Positions 26,902-33,526 of a stretch of 58,454 nucleotides of DNA are shown in pieces. The stretch comes from Bacilli bacterium (lineage in GTDB: Bacteria; Bacillota_I; Bacilli_A; RFN20; CAG-288), in assembly GCA_900770925.1 (NCBI GenBank), contig CAAGLY010000010.1, positions 1 to 58,454 of the forward strand, given 5' to 3'. Numbering within the stretch: position 1 is the stretch's first letter; every line of letters begins with the position of its first letter. The position numbers and the translations under genes were made by a program. Under the pieces are notes generated by a model that worked only from the letters and a program-made list of their open reading frames with translations, made no database searches and was not told the origin of the DNA.

Positions 26902-26939
26902 AAAAGACCGGTCCTGCTTCAAAGGCCGGTCTTTCTTTA
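26902..26939. terminator. Bidirectional terminator between convergent genes
   Basis: Stem AAAGACCGG / CCGGTCTTT with an A run on one side and a T-rich tail on the other. It lies between the ends of the HD-domain gene (plus) and the YccF-like gene (minus) and can serve both. Confidence 0.8.
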
Positions 26940-26949
26940 TCTAACGGAA

Positions 26950-27618
26950 CTAAAGTCCTAAAATTTCTTTTTTCGACTTATCGAACTCTTCCTGAGTGAT
27001 GACTCCCTTATCAAGAAGATCTTTCAGCTTAGCAATATCCTCGATACTCCGCTGAGGCTTGTTTGCCTGGGCAGCCGCCTTTAAGAGAGCTTCCTGTTCA
27101 CTCTTTCTCTGAAGTTCTCGTGCTTCGGATTCTTCTTTTGCTTTCTTTTCTGCAGCAGCCTTCTTGTCAAGGACAAGTTCCTGTCCGTTCTTGTAGACAC
27201 GTGCACCGAAAGGAGCTAAGAAGTAGTAAGCGAATTTGAACTGCTGGAGACCGAGTGGGATACCGATAATGGTACAGCAGAGAAGAGCGCCATAGAGGTA
27301 GTTGCCGATAATAGCAGCAACACCGCCGAAGATGTAGTAAAAGATATTCTTAACCGGATGGGCAGAGAAATTCAGTACAACTTTCTTTCCTGCGGGAGCG
27401 AAGGCGAGACCCCTCAGACGCCAATAGACCATCGGAACACCGAAGAAGATTGGAATAATCCTGATGGCAGAAGCAAGGCCAGAGAAAAAGCAACTGATTG
27501 CCCTGGCGATACCACCGAAAATAGCCCAGAAGAAATTGAAGATGAAGTTCAGAATCTTTCTTCTAGTGCCTGGTTTCTTCCCGACTGTCGTCCCGGAAGT
27601 AGCTGTTTCGTTTTTCAT
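26950..27618 (-). CDS. YccF-domain membrane protein with SHOCT tail
   Basis: 222 residues. Residues about 20-155 hold YccF (DUF307)-type membrane segments, with the GNYLYGALLCCTIIGIPLG motif and FAYYFLAPFGARVY. A charged Ala/Glu/Lys linker (about 155-190, coiled-coil-like) leads to a SHOCT domain at the C-terminus (IAKLKDLLDKGVITQEEFDKSK). SHOCT tails often mediate oligomerisation of membrane or lipid-associated proteins; the function of YccF is unknown. GGGGG precedes the ATG. The upstream promoter region contains a run of eight G between TTGACA and TATTCT-like boxes. Confidence 0.85.
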   Translation of the reverse strand: MKNETATSGTTVGKKPGTRRKILNFIFNFFWAIFGGIARAISCFFSGLASAIRIIPIFFGVPMVYWRLRGLAFAPAGKKVVLNFSAHPVKNIFYYIFGGVAAIIGNYLYGALLCCTIIGIPLGLQQFKFAYYFLAPFGARVYKNGQELVLDKKAAAEKKAKEESEARELQRKSEQEALLKAAAQANKPQRSIEDIAKLKDLLDKGVITQEEFDKSKKEILGL

Positions 27619-27874
27619 TTAAACCCCCTTTGTTTTTTATGTAAACGAATACTTCATTAAGAATACCCCCCCCAAAAAACTTTTTATGTCAACAATTTTT
27701 AATTATTTCATCGTTTTTTTCGAATTTACGCCTTTTTAGATGTCAAAAATCGTGCTTAACGATTTTTTACTCGTGTCTGATCAAATTTTACAGAACGAGG
27801 AACAGATTTGTTTTTTTAATTTTACTCCAGTCTAGGTTTCATTTTTCTTTTAAAACAGACAGTTTCTTTTCTAA
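27619..27874. other. Promoter region of the YccF-like gene with a C8 tract
   Basis: AT-rich. On the minus strand TTGACA (27687-27692) and TATTCT (27660-27665) are separated by 21 bases that include eight G (27666-27673). No gene is present. Confidence 0.4.
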
Positions 27875-27902
27875 AAGAAAAGCCCCTGAATAGATCAGGG
27901 GC
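27875..27902 (-). terminator. Terminator of the M18 aminopeptidase gene
   Basis: Perfect stem GCCCCTGA / TCAGGGGC with a 5-base loop, followed by a T-rich tail on the minus strand, 44 bases past the stop codon at 27947. Confidence 0.8.
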
Positions 27903-27946
27903 GGAAAGCCATGCGGAAATGGATTCAAAAGCAGAAGAGAAAAGCT

Positions 27947-29311
27947 TTATGCCTTAAGAAACGCCTTATAGGCAAGATAGGCTTCATAGACATCGGCTTT
28001 CGAGACAAGCTCCCTAGGGGCATGCCTTGACAGAACCGGAACACCGGCATCTAAGACATACCTGTTGTAGTTGCCAAGGATATAGGCGATAGTTCCTCCG
28101 CCGCCCTGATCAACCTTGCCGATTTCAGAAGTCTGGAAATGGATTCCATTATCTTCCATTGCTTTCCGGACAAAGGCAAGATATTCAGGCCTTGCATCAT
28201 TGCAGCCGGACTTTCCTCTTGCACCGGTGTATTTATTGAAGACAATACCTTTTGAGAAATAGCAGGAGTTATGCGGTTCGTTTGCGCTTGGATAAATCGG
28301 ATCGACAGCGCAGGAGACATCGCTAGAAAGCCTCTTCGTGTTCGTCATGGCATGGCGGACAAGAAGCGAGGAGTCCTTACCCTGGCGATAGAGCCTTTCC
28401 GCTACCCTATCCTCAAACCACTTTGACTGAGCACCGGTTGCTCCGATAGAACCGACCTCTTCCTTATCGACAAGAGCGGCAACTGTCGTATATTCCTGTT
28501 TTCCGGCGTCTAACACTGCACGGAGAGAAGTATATGCGCAGACTTTATCGTCATGTCCGTATCCGGCAATCCTGCTCCGGTCAAGTCCGTAGTCACGGGC
28601 GGGACCAGCCGGAACACAGGTCAGCTCAGAGGAGAGGAAGTCCTCCTCTTCCCTTCCGTATTTGTCCTTTAATAGCTTCAGGATATAGTTTTTGCAGTCC
28701 CCTTTTTCGCCTTTTCCAAGCGGGATATTTCCAATTGTCAGGTCTAGATTCTCGCCGGTGATAGCTTCTCCTAAGGGCTTTTTCCTCTGTTCGGCGGAAA
28801 GGTGAATCAGTAAATCCGTGATTCCGATAACCGGATCATTTGGATCTTCGCCGATAGAGACTTCAAAGCTGGTTCCGTCTTTTTTATAAACAATGCCATG
28901 GAGAGCAAGAGGAATCGTGACGTATTGATACTTCTTGATGCCTCCGTAATAATGGGTTTCCCTCCTAGCAAAGCCGCACTTTTCGAATAAAGGATTCTGT
29001 TTGATGTCTAAACGTGGAGAGTCAATATGGGCGCCTAAGACGCGCCTTCCCTCTTCAATAGGCTTATCTCCGATTACGGCAACAAGGATATTCTTATCCT
29101 TATTGATGGCGTAGACCTTATCGCCCGGATGGATTTCCTTCCTTGTCCTTAAATCCTTGAATCCTTTTTCCTCTGCTGCTTTTTTCGATACCTTCACTGC
29201 CCTGCGTTCTGTCTTGGCATTAGTGAGGAAGTCCCTATACTCCTTAGAGAAGGAGAAAATAGATTGTTTCTTTTCTTCACTTGCACTTGCCCAGATGTTT
29301 TTTGCGTACAT
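27947..29311 (-). CDS. M18-family metallo-aminopeptidase
   Basis: 454-residue cytosolic M18 peptidase (aspartyl aminopeptidase type), which removes N-terminal residues from peptides with two metal ions. Ligand and catalytic motifs are in order: GAHIDSPRLD (His/Asp), YGHDDKVCAY (bridging Asp), LVDKEEVGSIGATGA (catalytic Glu pair), SCAVDPIYP, and near the C-terminus VLSMHAPMELVSKADVYEAY with the last His. Both Met codons in SMHAPM are AGG (28025-28027 and 28013-28015), where the family has invariant or frequent Met. Length is normal. GGAGG precedes the ATG. Monocistronic. It likely recycles peptides taken up or released by protein turnover. Confidence 0.93.
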   Translation of the reverse strand: MYAKNIWASASEEKKQSIFSFSKEYRDFLTNAKTERRAVKVSKKAAEEKGFKDLRTRKEIHPGDKVYAINKDKNILVAVIGDKPIEEGRRVLGAHIDSPRLDIKQNPLFEKCGFARRETHYYGGIKKYQYVTIPLALHGIVYKKDGTSFEVSIGEDPNDPVIGITDLLIHLSAEQRKKPLGEAITGENLDLTIGNIPLGKGEKGDCKNYILKLLKDKYGREEEDFLSSELTCVPAGPARDYGLDRSRIAGYGHDDKVCAYTSLRAVLDAGKQEYTTVAALVDKEEVGSIGATGAQSKWFEDRVAERLYRQGKDSSLLVRHAMTNTKRLSSDVSCAVDPIYPSANEPHNSCYFSKGIVFNKYTGARGKSGCNDARPEYLAFVRKAMEDNGIHFQTSEIGKVDQGGGGTIAYILGNYNRYVLDAGVPVLSRHAPRELVSKADVYEAYLAYKAFLKA

Positions 29312-29350
29312 GTGTATTACCTCCGATATTGAGAAACAGAACTTACCGTA

Positions 29351-29680
29351 TTAGCTTACCACCCGATGGTTGATATCGTACCTTAGGGAGGCAAGTTTTT
29401 CTTCGCTTAGGTCACAGTCATGGCTGAGCCATTTCCGGATAATCGCAATATTTCCTGAAATCAGGAAATCATTGAAATATTCAGGCTCCTCTGTCTCATT
29501 TAAGGAAATCCCTGTTGTCTTTAAGAACGCCTCTTTCAGTTCATCGAAGAACAGATTCTTTCCGGACTGCTTGATCCTGATCTTAAACGTATCCTTATCC
29601 TTCTTGATCCTCATAAAGAACTTTGTCAGGTACTCCTTAGATGAAGGAGTTGCGGTCCTCTTATCAAGATAGGCCCTTAG
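29351..29680 (-). pseudogene. TetR-type regulator C-terminal remnant
   Basis: An open frame from about 29680 down to the stop at 29351 reads as the ligand-binding half of a TetR-family regulator: KDSIKGLMAYLDKM, then SSKEYLTKFFMMIKKDKDTF and the terminal FNDFLISGNIAIIRKWLSHDC, which matches the WL-x-x-G ending of TetR_C domains. The N-terminal helix-turn-helix is missing, and upstream sequence belongs to a cupin in another frame. The usual start used by gene finders (29614) is internal. It is probably a deletion fusion remnant. Confidence 0.55.
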
Positions 29681-29964
29681 TCCCTTAATGGAGTCTTTTT
29701 CCCTCTTAGTACGCCTTCTGGATTCAGATAGGCGTCATAAGGACGAAGAAGCAGGCTTTTATCCTTCCTATCTAAGGATAGTTCACCTCCCAAAGGGAAA
29801 TATAATGTCTTATCAGGATAGGTCTCCCTTGAAATATCAGTTCCTTTCCCAAGAGAGAAATAGGTAATCTTTACTCCTTCTTTTCGTAAAAGAGGAGTGG
29901 AAACGGTCAGCCCATCCATGGGCTGATGTTTCAGATAAAGATTAGAGAGGAACCCTTCTTTCAT
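29677..29964 (-). pseudogene. Cupin-domain protein, probably truncated
   Basis: 95 codons with a small cupin start: KITYFSLGKGTDISMETYP followed by LYFPLGGELSLD, matching the first cupin motif strand pattern (sensor cupins found next to regulators). It ends after the turn AYLNPEGVL, and the remaining codons (RGKKTPLRD) overlap the TetR remnant in another frame, so the second cupin motif is lost. A deletion that joined a cupin gene to a TetR gene would explain both pieces. It might still be expressed as a small protein. Confidence 0.5.
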
Positions 29965-30043
29965 AAAGCCTCCGGATCTGCTTCTACTATACCTTATATC
30001 TTAGCGAACATAAATAGAGATGTTCTGATCAAAGGGAAAACAA

Positions 30044-30072
30044 TTGAAGAGCTGCCTCTTTCGTTCTACAAT
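30044..30072 (+). promoter_or_regulatory. Promoter of the HIT-protein gene
   Basis: TTGAAG (30044-30049) and TACAAT (30067-30072) with a 17-base spacer, 31 bases before the ATG at 30104. GTGAGG precedes the ATG. Confidence 0.65.
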
Positions 30073-30103
30073 TTTAACTGTAACCAGTGAGGAAATAATT
30101 AAA

Positions 30104-30535
30104 ATGAAAGATCAGAACTGTGCTTACTGCAGGAGAGAAGAAAAACCGGAATTATATAAGGCCTTCGGATACTATGTCAGGAATCTGAAAGTATCTTCCT
30201 TATACATCTTCCGCGAGCAGTCCCACCTAGGACGCTGCATTGTTGCCTATAAGGACCATGTCTCAGAGATTGTCGATATCAGCAAAGAAGAGCGGGAGCT
30301 CTTCTTAGAAGATATTGCCAATGTCTCAAATGCTATCCATAAGGCCTTCAATCCGGATAAAGTAAACTACGGATTCTATGGCGATACCGGAAAGCATCTC
30401 CACTGCCACCTCTGCCCGAAATACAAAGACGGATATGAGTGGGGAGGCGTCTTTGTAAGGAATCCGCATCTCAAAGAGCTCTCCGATGATGAGCTTAAAA
30501 AAATCGCCGATAAGATTAAACAGTATCTGAAGTAA
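30104..30535 (+). CDS. HIT-family nucleotide hydrolase/transferase
   Basis: 143 residues. The histidine triad is HLHCHLCPKY near residue 105-114; the middle His is the nucleophile that takes up the AMP of nucleoside phosphoramidates or dinucleotides. A Cys pair at the N-terminus (CAYC) suggests zinc. The LGRCIVAYKDHVSEI segment and GGVFVMNP after the triad, with AGG for the Met, are typical of the small HIT proteins of Firmicutes. The ATG at 30104 is chosen because GTGAGG precedes it; the longer upstream frame has no support. Monocistronic with a strong terminator. Confidence 0.9.
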   Translation: MKDQNCAYCRREEKPELYKAFGYYVRNLKVSSLYIFREQSHLGRCIVAYKDHVSEIVDISKEERELFLEDIANVSNAIHKAFNPDKVNYGFYGDTGKHLHCHLCPKYKDGYEWGGVFVRNPHLKELSDDELKKIADKIKQYLK

Positions 30536-30543
30536 GAATCGTT

Positions 30544-30571
30544 GCCTTAGGAGCTTCCTAAGGCATTTTTT
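30544..30571 (+). terminator. Terminator of the HIT-protein gene
   Basis: Stem GCCTTAGGA / TCCTAAGGC with a short loop followed by a T run, 9 bases after the stop codon. The T run merges into the first 12-bp repeat of the next gene's control region. Confidence 0.85.
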
Positions 30572-30689
30572 AGTCTACTTTTTCAGTAGACTAAAAGTAA
30601 CCGAAAATATTTCGATGATTCCGAGCGTTTTTTAGATTTTTACTAAAAAGTGTACTAAAAAGTAACCTAAAAAGTAGACTAAAAATCTA
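30568..30689. repeat. 12-bp iterons and a head-to-head pair upstream of the AlbA_2 gene
   Basis: A perfect 12-bp inverted repeat (30568-30579 and 30585-30596, AGTAGACTAAAA arms) is followed by four direct 12-base units at 30642, 30654, 30666 and 30678 of the form NCTAAAAAGTNN. The arms of the inverted repeat equal the direct unit. The array overlaps the -35 position of the likely promoter (TATACT at 30698-30703). The same unit is repeated downstream of the gene (32019-32108). Confidence 0.85.
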
Positions 30690-30697
30690 TATTAGAG

Positions 30698-30703
30698 TAT
30701 ACT
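30698..30703 (+). promoter_or_regulatory. -10 box of the AlbA_2/AAA_4 gene
   Basis: TATACT 13 bases before the ATG at 30717. The -35 position (TAGACT, 30675-30680, 17-base spacer) lies within the iteron array, which suggests autoregulation by repeat binding. Confidence 0.5.
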
Positions 30704-30716
30704 AAGAAAAAAGAAA

Positions 30717-32018
30717 ATGAACTTAGGAAACGAATCGGAATTTCAGGAACACAAAGAGAGCCTATCTCAGCTTGACAAGGGCATTAAATCAAGGACTGCA
30801 AGGCTAAACAAACATTTTCAGGCAATCGTCAATTTTGGAGTTGATGACAACGGAAATATCAAAGGACTTCAATTAGGGAAAAGAAGTCTTGATGATGTCC
30901 GAGAGCGTATTGCTTTATTAGTACAACCAAAGCCCTACTATGAACTTCTTCAGCTTAAGACAAAAGATGGAAAGGACTATCTTGTCTTAAAAGCACAGGG
31001 TACAGATATTCCCTATAGCTGCGATGGAAGATTTTATATCCGGAATGTTAAATCCGATGATCTTAGGGATAATACAAGGATCCGCAACTCGATTGCTCAT
31101 GGATCAATGGACACTCTAAAAGAAACAGATAGCCCAGATCAAGACCTGAAATTCGAATATCTTTATGGATATTTCATAGCCAACGGAATACATGTTCGTA
31201 AAGATAAATCTTTCCTTGATGGTTATGGGTTGATCAATTCAAACGGTCATTATAACTACATTGCCCTTTTACTCAGCGATAAGAACAATGTATCAATCAA
31301 AGTTGTGCGTTTCAATGGGACAAACAAATCTGCAAGGTCAAGCAGAACAGAATTTGGCTTCCAATCCCTATTAGCTTCCTGCCAAGCAGTTCTTGATCAT
31401 AGGAAATCCCTGAACACGACAAGAGTAAATCTTTCACAAGGGAAACGAATTGAGCAGAACCTTTTTGATTATGAGTCTTTCCGTGAAGCTTGGATCAATG
31501 CTCTAGTCCACAACGACTGGCTCCATAGGATTCCTCCTGCCGTTTTCATTTATGATGACCGAATCGAAGTATCTTCCTATGGAACCCTTCCTTTTGGAAG
31601 GAAAAAAGAAGATTTTTTCAAAGGCAAAAGCAAACCAATCAATCCTTCGCTGTTCCATGTTTTTTCTTTGTCATCCTTTTCAGAGCAGAGCGGACATGGA
31701 ATTCCGACTATTGTTCATCATTACACTGAAAAAGCATTTGATTTTTCCTCTAATAGGGTTCTCGTCACCCTTCCTTTCTTCTTTGTTCCAGATGCGATTG
31801 CCATCAAGAACGATGAAGAGACAAAGTCAATTCCGAGGAAAGAATCGAACCGGAAGGTACTTATCTATCTGACTGGGAATCCCGATTCATCTCTAAAGGA
31901 ATGTGCTGAGGAAGTCGGGTTAAGCCTAAGCGGTGTCAAAAAGATTATCAAAGAGCTTCAGAACCAAGGAAAGATTCGGAGAATCGGTCCTAAGAATGGT
32001 GGGAAATGGAGCAGGTAA
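30717..32018 (+). CDS. AlbA_2/AAA_4-type DNA-binding ATPase regulator
   Basis: 433 residues of the COG2865-like group. The N-terminal AlbA_2 domain (about 1-125) shows NESEFQEHKESLSQLDKGIKS, VNFGVDDNGNIKG and the closing YSCDGRFYIRN. A central divergent HATPase_c_4/AAA_4 region (about 230-350) contains YESFREAWINALVHNDW and IEVSSYGTLPFG. A winged-helix-like tail follows (about 375-430, NRKVLIYLTGN). Such proteins are predicted transcription regulators; some are schlafen-related. It is flanked on both sides by the same 12-bp repeats, the strongest clue that it binds them. It ends at a TAA just where the downstream array starts; in relatives similar 12-bp arrays can be translated. Only a weak ribosome binding site. 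Confidence 0.85.
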   Translation: MNLGNESEFQEHKESLSQLDKGIKSRTARLNKHFQAIVNFGVDDNGNIKGLQLGKRSLDDVRERIALLVQPKPYYELLQLKTKDGKDYLVLKAQGTDIPYSCDGRFYIRNVKSDDLRDNTRIRNSIAHGSMDTLKETDSPDQDLKFEYLYGYFIANGIHVRKDKSFLDGYGLINSNGHYNYIALLLSDKNNVSIKVVRFNGTNKSARSSRTEFGFQSLLASCQAVLDHRKSLNTTRVNLSQGKRIEQNLFDYESFREAWINALVHNDWLHRIPPAVFIYDDRIEVSSYGTLPFGRKKEDFFKGKSKPINPSLFHVFSLSSFSEQSGHGIPTIVHHYTEKAFDFSSNRVLVTLPFFFVPDAIAIKNDEETKSIPRKESNRKVLIYLTGNPDSSLKECAEEVGLSLSGVKKIIKELQNQGKIRRIGPKNGGKWSR

Positions 32019-32108
32019 CCTAAAAAGTAGCCTAAAAAGTAACCTAAAAAGTAACCTAAAAAGTAACCTAAAAAGTAACCTAAAAAGTAACCTAAAAAGT
32101 AACCTAAA
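32019..32108. repeat. Seven-plus 12-bp tandem repeats downstream of the AlbA_2 gene
   Basis: Seven complete CCTAAAAAGTAA-type units in tandem from 32019 to 32102 (the first ends in AG) and a partial eighth. They start directly after the stop codon and match the array upstream of the gene. One forward frame through them is open and would read repeats of Asn-Leu-Lys-Ser, but it is not the frame of the gene; the gene's own frame meets a stop in every unit. Confidence 0.9.
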
Positions 32109-32109
32109 G

Positions 32110-32154
32110 ACTGATCGGACCTCATCTGAAAACGTGAGGTCCAATCAGTTTTTC
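32110..32154 (+). terminator. Terminator of the AlbA_2/AAA_4 gene
   Basis: Long stem ACTGATcGGACCTCA / TGAGGTCCaATCAGT with a 10-base loop and a run of five T. It lies just past the repeat array, so the array is inside the transcript. Confidence 0.85.
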
Positions 32155-32341
32155 CCTGTTTGGCTGTTCGTTTGTACTCCCCCTTCTTAAAAACAAAGGC
32201 AAAACTAGTATTAAATTGTGAATTAGTGAATGCAGTTTCAGTAAAAAAAGGAAGCATCGGAAAAAAAGAAATAAGCAACTTATTCCGGTTAAACAGATAC
32301 AAAGGCAAAATCAGCAGTTTTCCTATGTCAATTTAGATGCC

Positions 32342-33409
32342 GTGATTCCTTCTGGCGAGGTCTATACTGAAGCCACAAAAGGAGTTGACGTTACTTTCAG
32401 GTATACAGTCAATCCAGAATACTCCTTAAACGGAAATCCGACTTTTACCGGTGTGACTGTTTCAGCAGATGATAGGAAGAAAGGATATTTCAAGATAGTT
32501 ATCGGAGATAGCGACATCACGGTCACCTTCCCGGTTGTAAAGAACGGAAAGATAGAAGTTGTCTTTAATCCGGATGTTGAATCCTGCAAGATTGCCATTA
32601 ACTCCTTAAAAAAAGAAAGTGAATACTATGCTCCTAACGCCAAATTCACAATCACCCCGAAAAGGAAAAAAGGTAAATTAGCCGTTTCTGCAAGAGTCAT
32701 CGCTTCTGATGGAACTGCCGGTGAATTCGTTAATGCAGTGGATGATGGATTCGGAACGGTTTCTATCGAACTTACAATGCCGGCTAGTGGTGACTGCAAA
32801 GTCGAAATCAAGAGCGAGGCCGGTGTTTCGGTCACAGCCGAGGAATCAGAGAACGGTACGTTAAAGCTTTACCGTGACTGCTTCCGCAAGGGTGAAAAAG
32901 TCAACTTCGAATATCCTCAGTGTACAGAAGAGATTGTCTACACCTACAGCAGGGAAACGGACATTGCTTCCAGTGTGGAAGTCAAAGATAGCTGCGATGA
33001 GCTGAAGACTTCCGACTTAGTCTCCGGATATAAGGATACTCTAAGCGGACTTCTTTCTCTTATCGGATCAAAAGAAAACCTTGATCTGATTCCCATCCTT
33101 GGCGGAAAGGAATCAGTCTGCGGACTCTATTATTCCGATGGCATCGATAGTGAAGGAGAAGTCACGAAGGAACGCTATTACGGATTAGAGTACCGGGTTA
33201 CCTAGGGAAAGGAGCTACAGAGGACTACCCTCTTTGAATCCAAGCTGGAAGCCGCCGGCTTCACGAAAGGAACTGAATCCGGAACCATCTTCGGAGGCGA
33301 CACCTATTCGAAAGTCATCTCTGTCAAAGGAGAAGAGAAAACAAGGGGACTTGAAGTCGGTTACTCTGCGACTTACTCTACTCTTGCTATTGCTATCAGT
33401 CTTAAATGA
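32342..33409 (+). pseudogene. Decayed surface-protein gene
   Basis: The open frame (GTG at 32342, but open well upstream) reads as a secreted beta-rich protein, for example DVTFRYTVNPEYSLNG and KLAVSARVIASDGTAGEF. It has no signal peptide or ribosome binding site. It meets TAG at 33203-33205, after which the same frame continues about 67 codons (FESKLEAAGFTKGTESG, TYSKVISVKGEE, YSATYSTLAIAISLK) to TGA at 33407-33409. The 5' end with the signal peptide is therefore lost and the 3' end is split by a nonsense mutation. No known domain is recognised; an MNPxY-x-LNG type repeat domain is possible. A terminator still follows at 33417. Confidence 0.7.
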
Positions 33410-33416
33410 AACGGAC

Positions 33417-33450
33417 GGCCTAGGGAAGTTTCCCCAGGCTGTTTTCTTTT
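33417..33450 (+). terminator. Terminator after the decayed surface-protein gene
   Basis: Stem GGCCTaGGG / CCCcAGGCT with a 6-base loop and a T-rich tail, just after the TGA at 33407-33409. Its retention supports recent decay of the gene. Confidence 0.6.
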
Positions 33451-33526
33451 CGATAGGATGCATTGGATTTGACTAAATTACCTGTTTCTGATAAGTTTAT
33501 CCTATCAGATAAAGGAGATTACAGAC

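Noticed and set aside
32019..32108. CRISPR-like array
   Set aside because: The units are 12 bases in direct tandem with no spacers; they are iteron-like repeats.
31933..32190. Read-through protein with Asn-Leu-Lys-Ser repeats
   Set aside because: It is in a different frame from the AlbA_2 gene and has no start; the same repeats also occur upstream where they cannot be coding.
181..33409. Reassignment of a stop codon (TGA, TAG or TAA)
   Set aside because: The broken genes use all three stops, while intact genes end at TAA, TAG and TGA followed by terminators; these are pseudogenes.
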